Positions 1 to 9,430 of a stretch of DNA of 64,000 nt are shown piece after piece (the first letter of the stretch is position 1; each line of letters begins with the position of its first letter). Origin of the DNA: Microbulbifer sp. YPW1 (lineage in GTDB: Bacteria; Pseudomonadota; Gammaproteobacteria; Pseudomonadales; Cellvibrionaceae); the NCBI RefSeq assembly GCF_013367775.1, contig NZ_CP055157.1:3980001-4044000 (forward strand). Reading direction: 5' to 3'. Position numbers and translations under genes: made by a program. The notes beneath the pieces are model-generated. The model was not told the DNA's origin and did no database searches. It worked only from the letters and a program-made list of their open reading frames with translations.

Positions 1-28
1 GTTGCTAACGCGGCCTGCACACCTCCAG

Positions 29-307
29 TTACAAATTCCCCTCCAGCTCATCAGCAACCAACACAGGGGTTATGCGGACATCCGCATTCAGTGCGGCAAA
101 CAATGGCTCGTTGTACTGAACCAGTTTTGCCTGGTCGCTCTCGTCGAAGATAAAAATTGCGGCGCGCTTTCCTTCGGAAACAAAAAAATAGGCGGCTTCT
201 GGTTTCGCCAGGTCGGAGAATTTCTTCATTGCTGCCGCCATGGTTCCATCAGCAACTGCGTTGTTGCCCTTTTCGACAGGAATGAGGATTTGCATCATCA
301 AGCGCAT
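29..307 (-). CDS. small conserved hypothetical protein
   Basis: This encodes about 92 residues with no signal peptide or membrane segment. The body reads as a compact alpha/beta protein: an early strand (MQILIPVEKG), a helix, then strands around AAYFFVSEGKRAAIFIFD, with an acidic C-terminus. It loosely resembles the ferredoxin-like YCII/DUF3303 type of small protein, but I cannot assign a family. I chose the ATG at 305-307 because a GGGGGAT Shine-Dalgarno lies just upstream on the minus strand; the longer open frame to 370 has no such site. The stop is close to the window edge and its downstream partner, if any, is not visible. Confidence 0.6.
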   Translation of the reverse strand: MRLMMQILIPVEKGNNAVADGTMAAAMKKFSDLAKPEAAYFFVSEGKRAAIFIFDESDQAKLVQYNEPLFAALNADVRITPVLVADELEGNL

Positions 308-450
308 GGGATATCCCCCAGAATAAAATTTCAGTGTATACAGCGCGGTCAACCGGGTGAGGAAATACACCCCACATATACCAACACACCAATTTTCACG
401 TCACTCCCACCATCCCCGGGGGGAACATTATCTAGTTTCCACCGATACTC

Positions 451-1740
451 ATGGGAGAAATGAATGGCCCAACCGATATTCCCAATGCACCGCCCCTGGT
501 CGACACTGATAGCATCCTGTCGTTTGCTGTCGCGCTTGGCCTCGGCCTGCTAATCGGGCTGCAGCGCGAGCGCACCAGTGACCGCATGGGCGGTATCCGC
601 ACCTTTCCCCTGATCGCGCTATTTGGAGCGTTAACCGCGGACCTGAGCCGCAACCCGGGCATGGGCTGGCTGATGCTGACAGGTCTGATTGCGATGACCG
701 TACTCATCCTGCTCGGCAATCTGGACCGTTTGCGCGGAAACGACGACCACACCGGTATCACGACGGAAGTGAGCGCCTTGCTGGTCTATCTGCTCGGCGC
801 GTTTCTCGTACTGGGTGACAAAACCGTTGCGGTGATGATTGGCGGCACTATCGCGGTGTTACTGCACTTCAAGCCGGGTATGCACGCCTTCGTCAAAAAG
901 CTCTCGGACAAGGATCTCCGCTCGATCATGCAGTTCGCCGTGCTGTCGCTGATCATCTTGCCCATATTGCCCAACCGTACCTTCGGCCCCTATGACGTTC
1001 TGAACCCTTTCGCCATCTGGCTACTTGTGGTGCTTATTGTGGGCATCGGCCTGGGCGGGTATGCGGTGTACAAGATCGTCGGCGCCAGGGCCGGCACTCT
1101 CGTGAGTGGATTGATTGGCGGGCTGATCTCTTCGACGGCCACTACCGTCACCTACGCCCGACTTGCGCGAACCCAGCAGAAGGCCACGCCGCTCGCCGCA
1201 CTGGTGATCCTGATCGCGTCCACCAGCATGTTTATCCGTATGTTCGTGGAAATCGCCGTGGTTGCCCCACGCCAGTTTGCCGCCTTCCTGCCACCGCTCG
1301 CGCTGCTGTTTGCCATCAGCCTGTGTGTGTGCGGCTTTGCATTCATTCGTATTCAGCACCGCGAAAACACTATGCCGGAACCGGGCAACCCCGCGGAACT
1401 GAAACCGGCACTGATTTTTGGCGCGCTGTATGCACTGATATTGCTGGCGATCGCCGCGAGCAAAGAGTATTTCGGCAACCGCGGTATCTACGTAGTGGCA
1501 CTGATCTCGGGGTTTACCGATGTGGATGCGATTACCCTGTCCTCTGCCAATCTCGCCAGCGCGGGCGCAATGCCGGTAGATACGGCCTGGCGTGCGATGG
1601 TGATTGCGAGCCTCGCCAATCTGGCTTTCAAGGTGGGTGCGGCAGGGTTTCTCGGCGGGCTTCCATTGTTGCGCGGGGTATTGGCGCTGTTTTCCATTCC
1701 GTTTGTCGCCGGCCTCGCTGTACTCTGGCTGTGGACATAG
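451..1740 (+). CDS. MgtC/SapB family membrane protein with DUF4010
   Basis: This is a polytopic inner-membrane protein of about 429 residues. The N-terminal part (about residues 20-140) has the MgtC/SapB signature, including GLGLLIGLQRER and the GGIRTFPLIALFGAL stretch. The rest is a multi-helix DUF4010-type half of about 10 hydrophobic segments with a conserved SGFTDVDAITLS motif near residue 350. MgtC-like proteins are linked to magnesium limitation and membrane energetics, but the function of the MgtC-DUF4010 form is not established. The start is uncertain: ATG at 451 has no clear ribosome site, and ATG at 460 has GGGAGAA directly against it. It stands 172 bases before the next gene on the same strand, so co-transcription is possible but not shown. 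Confidence 0.85.
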   Translation: MGEMNGPTDIPNAPPLVDTDSILSFAVALGLGLLIGLQRERTSDRMGGIRTFPLIALFGALTADLSRNPGMGWLMLTGLIAMTVLILLGNLDRLRGNDDHTGITTEVSALLVYLLGAFLVLGDKTVAVMIGGTIAVLLHFKPGMHAFVKKLSDKDLRSIMQFAVLSLIILPILPNRTFGPYDVLNPFAIWLLVVLIVGIGLGGYAVYKIVGARAGTLVSGLIGGLISSTATTVTYARLARTQQKATPLAALVILIASTSMFIRMFVEIAVVAPRQFAAFLPPLALLFAISLCVCGFAFIRIQHRENTMPEPGNPAELKPALIFGALYALILLAIAASKEYFGNRGIYVVALISGFTDVDAITLSSANLASAGAMPVDTAWRAMVIASLANLAFKVGAAGFLGGLPLLRGVLALFSIPFVAGLAVLWLWT

Positions 1741-1912
1741 CGGAATTCAAAATATCGCGCCAGTTCAGCTATTACCGATGGGAATATACAGACGATTATG
1801 TAGACACACCCGTCACCCCGTTGGCTAGGCTTAAGGAGTACAAACTTATCGACCCGAAATGGCATTGTGTAATCCGGCCATCAAATGAGCGGGCCCAGCG
1901 GAACAATATGGC

Positions 1913-2617
1913 GTGAAGTTTTCACCTATCTGGTTGATTGTTATCAGCACCGCCACCGTCGGTGTGGTACTGACGATCCTGCACTATTTTGATCTGGATG
2001 ACCGCCTCATCGAGTTGATGCAGTGGATGGACACTCTGGGCTGGCAGGCGGGCGTCTGGTTCATTCTGGTTATCGCTCTGGCGATTGTGTTCCTGTTCCC
2101 CGGCGTGGTTTTTACCATGGGTGCAGGATTTGTGTTTGGCGTGTTGAAAGGCACAGTCTATGTAGTCCTCGGCACCGTGCTCGGCGCGGCGATCGCTTTC
2201 CTGATTTCACGCTACCTGCTCGGAAAGCGCGCTTCCGAGTGGCTCCTGTCAAAAATCAAACCAGCCAATCTCGGCGAAATCCTGCGTGATGAAGGCTGGC
2301 GCATGGTCATGCTGACGCGCATGGTGCCTCTGTTCCCCTTCAAGCTTTCCAATTACTTTTTCGGGCTGACGCCGCTCAAATTTCGCGACTTTTGTATCGG
2401 GAACTTCATCGGCGTCATCCCCATCACAGTGAACAACGTCTACGTTGGCTCTATCGCCGCGGATTTGGCGAGCATCGGCACAGAACGCAGTACCCGCACG
2501 CCCACCGAGTGGACGCTGTACGGCCTGGGGTTTTGTCTGGCCATCATCGCGATTATCGGGCTGACCCGTATGGCACGCCGCGCCCTTAACCAAAAAATCG
2601 ACGAAGGAGAGCTCTGA
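1913..2617 (+). CDS. TVP38/TMEM64 family (VTT domain) membrane protein
   Basis: This 234-residue membrane protein belongs to the VTT (TVP38/TMEM64, DedA-related) superfamily, whose members include lipid scramblases and flippases. Visible hallmarks are the re-entrant-loop segment FPGVVFTMGAGFVFG (about residues 61-75), the GTVLGAAIAFLISRYLLG stretch, and the later R-M-V-P-L-F-P-F-K motif (about 137-145) followed by two more hydrophobic helices. The start is GTG at 1913. It ends in a TGATG overlap with the next gene, so translation is probably coupled. Its position at the head of a glycosidase, glycosyltransferase and phosphodiesterase cluster suggests that it moves or helps assemble a lipid-linked product; that is inference. 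Confidence 0.85.
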   Translation: MKFSPIWLIVISTATVGVVLTILHYFDLDDRLIELMQWMDTLGWQAGVWFILVIALAIVFLFPGVVFTMGAGFVFGVLKGTVYVVLGTVLGAAIAFLISRYLLGKRASEWLLSKIKPANLGEILRDEGWRMVMLTRMVPLFPFKLSNYFFGLTPLKFRDFCIGNFIGVIPITVNNVYVGSIAADLASIGTERSTRTPTEWTLYGLGFCLAIIAIIGLTRMARRALNQKIDEGEL

Positions 2618-4860
2618 TGCCCTGGATGAAATGGCTTCCCTGGCGGTTTTTCGTGCGCAAGTTTGCCACCGCACACGGGTTTTTGGATCCGCTTGCGGTT
2701 ATGGCCCGACTGCAACGCTTTGCGGAACCTTCGGAAGTCAGCGAACCCATCGAACTGTTGCGCGCGGGGGTAATTTTTCACGCCCGCGCGCTGATGAACA
2801 GCAAAGTGATCCAGCACAACCTCGACTGGGTGTGGCCCTACTGGATTGAGCGCCAGTTCGACCCGGCGGATGTGGCGTTTATCCCCCGCGCGTTCTCGAT
2901 CACCCACTGCAACCTGAGCCATCGCAACTGGACGGCAGTCGGCATCCCCGGCAGTGAGCAAATGCCGATCGTGGATCCACGCGGGCTACTGACGCCGCAC
3001 TACGACGGCTGGTCTATCGACAGCTGGATCGTGGGCGATGACGGCAGCGACCTCTATCCATCGCAACACGATCAGATAACCCAGCGGATGGACCTGAAAG
3101 ACGGAGTCGCGATAGTAACTGAATCGCAAAAATCGGGAGCACAGCTAGAGAGCCGCGTTTGGGCTGAACTGGACGAGCGCAACAACAATTGCCATATGCG
3201 TCTGCGCGCCCACCACAAAACCGGTGGCTGGCTGGTTGTCGCGCTGCGGCCTTGCAACCCCGAGGGGGTCGCCTTCATACACAAGGTGACACTGGGAAAT
3301 GATCGCAACCGATGGCTGGTAGATGGGCAGCACAAGATACTGTTCGACCGCCCTGTAGACCGGCATCACGCGTCGGATTATCACAAAGGCGATATCTCCC
3401 TCTACCTGCGTGACGAGGGCAATGAAAACCATGCGGAATGTGAGGTCGGCATGGCCACCGCCGCCGCGCTGTTCCGTATCGAACCCGGCGAGACAGTTGA
3501 CACGCTGGTTACCATTCCCCAGCAATGTCCTTTGAAGAAAGGCAACGCACCGGCAGGCTGGAAGCAGAATCTGGACCAGCATTGCGCCATGTCGGTGCCG
3601 GACACGGAAATGCAGTTCCTCTACGACGCTGCTGTGCGCACGCTGATTCTGCACTCCCCCCACGATGTGTATCCAGGTCCCTACACCTACAAACGCTTCT
3701 GGTTCCGCGACGCGGCCTTCATGATCCAATCCCTGTTACACGCAGGGCTACTTGACCGTGCTGCACGTGCATTGGAGCGCTTTCCGTCACGCCAGAAACG
3801 CAACGGATATTTTCATTCGCAAGACGGCGAGTGGGATTCCAACGGTGAGGCGTTGTGGATTATCGACCAGTACTGCCGAATTACCGGCACAAAACTGAAG
3901 CCGGAATGGCTCGACCCGGTATTGCGTGGCACACACTGGATTCACAACAAGCGCCAACCCAAAGATGGCAGCCTTACCGGTGGCCTGCTGCCGGCCGGGT
4001 TCAGCGCTGAGCACCTCGGCCCTAACGACTGCTATTTCTGGGACGATTTCTGGGGTATTGCGGGGCAGCTTTCCGCGGTAGCCATCTGCAACCGAGAGGG
4101 ACATACCCAGGACGCGGAGACATTCCAGCATCACGCCGACGATTTTATGTTGACCGTCGACGACGCCCTGCAGAAATGTGCCGCGCGGCTGGACCGACCG
4201 GCAATGCCCGCCTCTCCCAAGCGCAGGCTCGACGCCGGCGCCATCGGTTCGATTGCCGCTGGCTATCCACTCAAACTCTATCCTGAAAACGACCCGCGCC
4301 TGCTCGACCTGGTGGAATTCCTGATGGAGAACTGCTTCGTGTCCGGGGGGTTTTTCCAGGATATGATCCACTCAGGTATCAATGCCTACCTCACCATTCA
4401 TGTCGCTCAGGTACTACTGCGTGCGGGCGATCCGCGCTGTATTGATCTGATGCGCAATGTGGCCAAGCTCGCATCCCCCACCGGACAGTGGCCCGAAGCG
4501 ATTCACCCGCACTCTTTCGGCGGCTGCATGGGGGATGGCCAACACGCCTGGGCCGCTGCAGAATGGGTGACCATGCAACGCAATTGTTTTGTCCGAGAGG
4601 AAGGCGACACGTTGATACTTGCCTCTGGCCTACCGGCGGAATGGCTGAGCGATAGCTCTGCACAAAAGCCCATCCGCTTTGGACCTGCGCCGACATATTT
4701 CGGAACCATTTCCATTGAAATCACGCCGGGAGACAAGCCGCGTATCTCCTGGTCTGGCAAGTGGCACGACGAAGCCCCGCCAATTGAAGTTCGCGCATTC
4801 GGTTACCAGCCGGTGGTTGTCGAACCCGGCGTTGAGATGTTGGAGCTGCAACCCAAGTGA
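2617..4860 (+). CDS. six-hairpin glycosidase-like (amylo-alpha-1,6-glucosidase-type) protein
   Basis: This 747-residue protein has no signal peptide, so it is probably cytoplasmic. The N-terminal half is beta-rich. The C-terminal half (about 330-650) looks like an (alpha/alpha)6 toroid, with motifs such as PYTYKRFWFRDAAFMIQSL, WDSNGEALWIIDQY and ATPTGQWPEAIHP-like spacing, typical of glucoamylase and debranching-enzyme relatives. The exact glycoside-hydrolase family and substrate cannot be read from the sequence. The gene overlaps its upstream neighbour by one base (TGATG), and its stop overlaps the GTG start of the glycosyltransferase, so all three are likely translated as one unit. A role in trimming or remodelling a glycan made by the adjacent GT4 enzyme is a reasonable guess. 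Confidence 0.75.
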   Translation: MPWMKWLPWRFFVRKFATAHGFLDPLAVMARLQRFAEPSEVSEPIELLRAGVIFHARALMNSKVIQHNLDWVWPYWIERQFDPADVAFIPRAFSITHCNLSHRNWTAVGIPGSEQMPIVDPRGLLTPHYDGWSIDSWIVGDDGSDLYPSQHDQITQRMDLKDGVAIVTESQKSGAQLESRVWAELDERNNNCHMRLRAHHKTGGWLVVALRPCNPEGVAFIHKVTLGNDRNRWLVDGQHKILFDRPVDRHHASDYHKGDISLYLRDEGNENHAECEVGMATAAALFRIEPGETVDTLVTIPQQCPLKKGNAPAGWKQNLDQHCAMSVPDTEMQFLYDAAVRTLILHSPHDVYPGPYTYKRFWFRDAAFMIQSLLHAGLLDRAARALERFPSRQKRNGYFHSQDGEWDSNGEALWIIDQYCRITGTKLKPEWLDPVLRGTHWIHNKRQPKDGSLTGGLLPAGFSAEHLGPNDCYFWDDFWGIAGQLSAVAICNREGHTQDAETFQHHADDFMLTVDDALQKCAARLDRPAMPASPKRRLDAGAIGSIAAGYPLKLYPENDPRLLDLVEFLMENCFVSGGFFQDMIHSGINAYLTIHVAQVLLRAGDPRCIDLMRNVAKLASPTGQWPEAIHPHSFGGCMGDGQHAWAAAEWVTMQRNCFVREEGDTLILASGLPAEWLSDSSAQKPIRFGPAPTYFGTISIEITPGDKPRISWSGKWHDEAPPIEVRAFGYQPVVVEPGVEMLELQPK

Positions 4861-6146
4861 ACATAGTGATGCTCACCAACACCTACCTGCCTCATGTGGG
4901 CGGTGTGGCGCGGTCTGTGAAGGCGTTCTGCGATGAATACCGCAAGCGCGGGCACCATGTGCTGGTGGTAGCGCCGGAATTTTCCGAGAAAATTGCCAAC
5001 GAAAAAGACGTGGTGCGCATCCCCGCGATTCAAAATTTTAACGGCAGTGACTTTTCCGTCGCCCTGCCCCTCTCCGGCGAGCTAACCGAGCGGCTGGACT
5101 TTTTCGAGCCGGACCTGGTGCACTCTCACCACCCCTTTCTGCTGGGAATGACTGCCCTGCGCATCGCGCGCAGCCGCGAATTACCACTAATTTTTACCCA
5201 TCACACCCTTTACGAGCGTTATACCCACTATGTTCCGGCAGACTCGGAAGCGCTGCGACGCTTTGTAATTGAACTGGCTACCCGCTACGGCAACCTTGCC
5301 AGCATGGTATTCGCGCCCAGTGAGAGCGTGGCGAACCTGCTGCGGGAACGCGGCGTCAAATCCCCGATTCAGGTCGTACCTACCGGGGTAAAACTCGAAG
5401 ACTACCAGCACGGCAATGGCAGGGTCGCGCGCGAACAATACGGCATTCCCGAAAAGGCATTTGTCATCGGTCACCTGGGCCGTCTTGCGGAAGAAAAGAA
5501 CCTCGGATTTTTATCCGAAGCGGTACTCGAGGTGATGAAGCGCAATGACAACATCCATTTTCTGGTGGTCGGCACCGGTCCCATCCAGGACCAGATACGA
5601 AACCTGTTTGATGAGCATGGGCTGGGTCACAGACTGCATCTGACTGGCACCCTGCAGGGTCAGCCACAGAGCGATGCCTACAGTGCCATGGATGTCTTCG
5701 GCTTTGCATCCACCAGCGAAACCCAGGGAATGGTGCTGACCGAAGCCATGGCTGCAGGGGTACCGGTAGTGGCGCTGGATGCCAGTGGGTGCCGCGAAGT
5801 CGTCGAGGACCGGATCAACGGCCGCCTGATCCTCCAGCACAGCACGCGCGAACTGATCGGTGGCCTTCAGTGGGTACACGATCTCACCAAAGCGGAGTAC
5901 CAGCAGCTCTGCCAGGCCGCGCGTGACACTGCAGAACGTTTCTCTATGGAAAACTGCGCCTCGGCTGCACTCAATCACTATCAAACGCTGGTCCACCAGC
6001 ACTGGCCGCTGGACGACTCCCTGTACGCCCAATGGATGCGCCTGCGCAACATGATCGGTGCACAGTGGGAAATCATCGAAGGTGTCACAGGCGCCGCCAG
6101 CGCCGCGCTGGATCCGGATCACTCCGGCAAAAGCCACCTGCAATAA
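4857..6146 (+). CDS. GT4-family glycosyltransferase
   Basis: This 429-residue protein is a retaining GT-B-fold transferase of family 4. The N-terminal Rossmann domain begins MNIVMLTNTYLPHVGGV, with the glycine loop for donor binding. HSHHPFLLG and TPTGV-like elements follow (VVPTGVKLEDY). The C-terminal domain has GHLGRLAEEKNL and the E-x7-E-type motif around SETQGMVLTEAMAAG. Relatives include diacylglycerol glucosyltransferases and mannosyltransferases acting on membrane lipids. The sugar donor and acceptor are not deducible. It starts at a GTG that overlaps the previous stop (GTGA), a clear sign of coupling, and a 36-base gap separates it from the next gene. Confidence 0.88.
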   Translation: MNIVMLTNTYLPHVGGVARSVKAFCDEYRKRGHHVLVVAPEFSEKIANEKDVVRIPAIQNFNGSDFSVALPLSGELTERLDFFEPDLVHSHHPFLLGMTALRIARSRELPLIFTHHTLYERYTHYVPADSEALRRFVIELATRYGNLASMVFAPSESVANLLRERGVKSPIQVVPTGVKLEDYQHGNGRVAREQYGIPEKAFVIGHLGRLAEEKNLGFLSEAVLEVMKRNDNIHFLVVGTGPIQDQIRNLFDEHGLGHRLHLTGTLQGQPQSDAYSAMDVFGFASTSETQGMVLTEAMAAGVPVVALDASGCREVVEDRINGRLILQHSTRELIGGLQWVHDLTKAEYQQLCQAARDTAERFSMENCASAALNHYQTLVHQHWPLDDSLYAQWMRLRNMIGAQWEIIEGVTGAASAALDPDHSGKSHLQ

Positions 6147-6182
6147 CACCGACAACCCCGGAATGGAATTGGACTGCTCCCC

Positions 6183-8750
6183 ATGATGACCCGTATCGAG
6201 AGCACCCTGCGCCGCTGGCGACGCCGGATCAGCCGCAGCGAGTGGCTGGCGCGGATGCTCAAGTTACAGATCAATGAACGGGATCCGGATGCCCCGGCAC
6301 TGGTACTCATCCAGATTGACGGCCTCGCTCGCCCCCAGCTCGACAAGGCGCTGGCGGACGGGAAAATGCCGTTTCTGAAAAAGCTTATCGAGCGCGAGCA
6401 CTACCACCTGGATCATATGTACTCGGGAGTACCCGCAACCACTCCCGCAGTACAGGCGGAGATTTTTTACGGGGTAAAAGCGGCGGTCCCGGCATTCGGC
6501 TTCATGTCTACCGAATCCCAGGAAATGCTGCGGATGTACGAATCCAATGCCGCCAACATGGTGGAAAAAAAACTCAGCGATGCGGGCCATGAGCCGTTGC
6601 TGAAACAGGGCAGCTGTTATGTGAGTGTGTTCCGTGCCGGTGCCGAAAATGACGAGGCGCACTTCTGCCCCGCTTCCACTGGCTGGGGACCCTCCCTGAA
6701 AGAAGCCGGGCCGCTGGCCCTAATCGTCCTGTTACTTGCCAACCTGTGGAGCCTGATCCGTACCGGCGCACTGCTGCTTCTCGAGCTGGTGCTTTCGGTG
6801 GTGGATTTTTTTCGCGGGCTCACCGATGGCGAGGACTTCCTGCGCGAACTGATGTTCATCCCCACCCGAATCGCCATCACGATTCTGATGCGGGAGCTCT
6901 CTACCGTGGGCGTGAAAATTGATATCGCCCGCGGACTGCCGGTGATCTATATCAACCTGCTGGGCTACGACGAGCAATCCCACCGGCGCGGACCCAGCTC
7001 CAAATTCGCCCACTGGACACTCAAGGGCATCGACGACGCCATTGCCCGTATCTGGCGCGCCGCACACCGCTCTTCCCGCAGACACTACGACGTCTGGATT
7101 TATTCCGACCACGGGCAGGAAGACAGCATCCCCTACGAAACTCTGCACGGACGCAGCTTTGCCGACGCCGTCAGCAAGGCTCTGTCCGACCTGCCACAAA
7201 ATCCCAGCGGCTACGTCTCCAGTAGCGATCGCGGTGTTCAGCTACAGCGGGTGCGACTGTTCGGTGGCCAATGGGTGCAGAAGCTGTTTCCCATCGAGGA
7301 TCCGGACGAGCGCGTCGAAGGCAAGGCGCCGATGGCACTCTCTGCCATGGGACCGCTGGCACTGCTTTACAACATTCACTGCCAGGGTACGCCAGCCGCC
7401 GAAATAGCCCGGCTACTCGTTGAGAAAACCCATGCGCCCATGGTGCTGTACGAAGACAAGTCCACCACCGAGACGGGGCCCGACGGCGAACCAGTTACCA
7501 AGGTGCGCGGTTGGTGGCGACATGGCGCCATCTCACTACCGGAGGATGGCCACAAGGTAATGGGCAGCGAGCACCCTTTCGCGGAGGAAGCGGTCGAGGA
7601 TCTGGCCAACCTGTGCCGGCATCCCGATGCCGGCGATTTCGTGGTCAGTGGTTGGTGCGCGGGCCATGAAAGTATCAGCTTCGCGATTGAAAGCGGCAGC
7701 CATGGTGGCGCTGGCCCGAACGAGACCCACGCATTTGCGCTGATGCCCGGGGATATTCATTTTCCCGAAAACGGACTGGGCCACTGGCGCCCCAAGGATA
7801 TCCGCAACGCGGCACTGGCTTTCCTCAAGGCGCAACCGGCACAAGAGCTCAAATCACCACCGGCGGTCAGCGTCGGAGCCACTGCAACAAGCACGGAAAG
7901 TCCCCTACCCGCAGAGCCAAAACGCCACGACCGTGAAGAAACGTCAGCGACGTACGCACCGTTAAGTGCCAGTAAAAACCTTCGGGTGATGACCTACAAC
8001 GTACATATCTGCAAGGGAATGGATGGCAAGCTTTCCCCTGAGCGCATCGCCCGGGTGATTGCCCGTTACTCACCGGATGTAGTGGCACTGCAGGAAGTGG
8101 ACGTACGCAGAAAGCGTACCGGGGGCATTGATCAGGCGCACCAGATCTCACAAATGCTGTCCATGGACTGCCACTTTCAACCGGCCATGCATATGGAAGA
8201 CGAGCGCTATGGGGACGCAATCATGTCACCCCACCCACTGAGGCTGGTGCGCAAGGATATCCTGCCCGGGCCGGCAGAACGCTCGATCCACTACGGGCGC
8301 GCAGAACCTCGCGGCGCACTGTGGATGGAACTGGATTTTCACGGCACGCCGGTGCAGCTGTTCAATACCCATTTGGGGTTGAGCAAGGGAGAGCGGCTGC
8401 GGCAGGTGGACGCCTTGCTCGGCACGGGCTGGATGGGCAATCCAAACTGCTCGCGGCCGCGCATTCTGATGGGAGACTTCAATGCCCTGCCCAATTCCGC
8501 GGAAATCAAACGCATCACCTGCGTACTCGACGATGTGCAGCTGCAACTGCCCGGTCACAAACCCAAGGGCACCTTTTTCAGCCGCCTGCCAAAGGCCCGC
8601 ATCGACTATGTGTTTGCCGACGGTGAGCTCGCAGTGAACGGTATCCTGGTTCCCCGCAGCGAACTCACCCGACTGGCATCAGACCACCTGCCGCTGATCG
8701 TCGACCTGAGAGTTCCGGTAAAAATCCGCGACAGCAAGGCATCCCCCTGA
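6183..8750 (+). CDS. alkaline-phosphatase-superfamily / EEP phosphodiesterase fusion protein
   Basis: This 855-residue protein has two hydrolase domains. Residues of about 38-580 resemble the nucleotide pyrophosphatase/phosphodiesterase branch of the alkaline phosphatase superfamily: metal site Asp in LIQIDGL (about 46), a PATTP nucleophile region (about 84-88), YDEQSH and YSDHGQED. A hydrophobic stretch (about 178-212) is inserted in it, pointing to membrane association. Residues of about 597-848 form an endonuclease/exonuclease/phosphatase domain with MTYNVH, ALQEVD, FNTHLG, GDFNALP and SDHLPLI, so the usual Mg-binding and catalytic residues are present. A low-complexity linker joins the two. 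EEP enzymes act on nucleic acids, inositol phosphates or phospholipid head groups; next to VTT and GT4 genes, a lipid substrate is likely but unproven. Confidence 0.85.
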   Translation: MMTRIESTLRRWRRRISRSEWLARMLKLQINERDPDAPALVLIQIDGLARPQLDKALADGKMPFLKKLIEREHYHLDHMYSGVPATTPAVQAEIFYGVKAAVPAFGFMSTESQEMLRMYESNAANMVEKKLSDAGHEPLLKQGSCYVSVFRAGAENDEAHFCPASTGWGPSLKEAGPLALIVLLLANLWSLIRTGALLLLELVLSVVDFFRGLTDGEDFLRELMFIPTRIAITILMRELSTVGVKIDIARGLPVIYINLLGYDEQSHRRGPSSKFAHWTLKGIDDAIARIWRAAHRSSRRHYDVWIYSDHGQEDSIPYETLHGRSFADAVSKALSDLPQNPSGYVSSSDRGVQLQRVRLFGGQWVQKLFPIEDPDERVEGKAPMALSAMGPLALLYNIHCQGTPAAEIARLLVEKTHAPMVLYEDKSTTETGPDGEPVTKVRGWWRHGAISLPEDGHKVMGSEHPFAEEAVEDLANLCRHPDAGDFVVSGWCAGHESISFAIESGSHGGAGPNETHAFALMPGDIHFPENGLGHWRPKDIRNAALAFLKAQPAQELKSPPAVSVGATATSTESPLPAEPKRHDREETSATYAPLSASKNLRVMTYNVHICKGMDGKLSPERIARVIARYSPDVVALQEVDVRRKRTGGIDQAHQISQMLSMDCHFQPAMHMEDERYGDAIMSPHPLRLVRKDILPGPAERSIHYGRAEPRGALWMELDFHGTPVQLFNTHLGLSKGERLRQVDALLGTGWMGNPNCSRPRILMGDFNALPNSAEIKRITCVLDDVQLQLPGHKPKGTFFSRLPKARIDYVFADGELAVNGILVPRSELTRLASDHLPLIVDLRVPVKIRDSKASP

Positions 8751-8764
8751 CGCAGGCCGCACTC

Positions 8765-9298
8765 CTACTGGAACAGGGAGCGGACCTGCTCCTCGCGGGA
8801 TGCACGCATGCCGGCGGTACGCCCTTCCTCAATCGCAATCTCCAGCGGTATGCCATTGCGGGCCCGGTAAATGGCCCAGACCGCTCCGGCCCGGTTGCCA
8901 CTGCCACAATGGAGAAGCAGGGGTGCGGCGTCCCCATCTGCGAGAATTTCTCCCAGGCGGGCAATCTGGGCGTCACTGGGCACCCCTTTGTCGATGGGCA
9001 GGTTCACGTAGGTCATTCCCGCGCCCTCTACCGCCACACGCTCCTCCTCGGTGCCCTCTTCCGGGGTGCGCAAGTCGATAATGGTGCGAAAGCCCTTGCG
9101 CTTCAGGGATTCCACCTGCGCAAGATCTATACTGCCTCCAGTGGCCAAATACGGGCGCATGCGATTGTAATTCATGACTTCCGCCCCCATATTGTCACCA
9201 AAGGGCACCTGTGCGGAGTCCGTCTCCGCCATTGTCATTGGTACAGTGGCCGCGACAGCCACCAAAGACAGTGCGAACAGCGTTTCAAGCAATTTCAT
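8765..9298 (-). CDS. secreted DUF442-like phosphatase-fold protein with CX4R motif
   Basis: About 177 residues with an N-terminal signal peptide (MKLLETLFALSLVAVAATVP, cleavage near MAETDSA). The body has the cysteine-phosphatase fold: FRTIIDLRTPEEGTEEE, then YVNLPIDKG, and the P-loop HCGSGNRAG. The loop is C-x4-R rather than the C-x5-R of classical tyrosine phosphatases. This matches the DUF442/Blh-type relatives, some of which act in sulfide or beta-lactamase-hydrolase-like proteins. The ATG at 9296-9298 is chosen because AGGAGT lies eight bases upstream; the longer frame would place the signal peptide internally. It runs convergently to the preceding cluster, with only 14 bases between the stops. 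Confidence 0.8.
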   Translation of the reverse strand: MKLLETLFALSLVAVAATVPMTMAETDSAQVPFGDNMGAEVMNYNRMRPYLATGGSIDLAQVESLKRKGFRTIIDLRTPEEGTEEERVAVEGAGMTYVNLPIDKGVPSDAQIARLGEILADGDAAPLLLHCGSGNRAGAVWAIYRARNGIPLEIAIEEGRTAGMRASREEQVRSLFQ

Positions 9299-9430
9299 TT
9301 TCAGTACTCCTGTTTGTGCGCTATTTTGCCCCAACTATTTGAAGATCGTCGAACCCAGTGCCTACTTGAAGGTCTAATGCGCTGGCTATATGATCCCGAG
9401 AGATTTTATATTCACTAGCAGGAGACGCTA

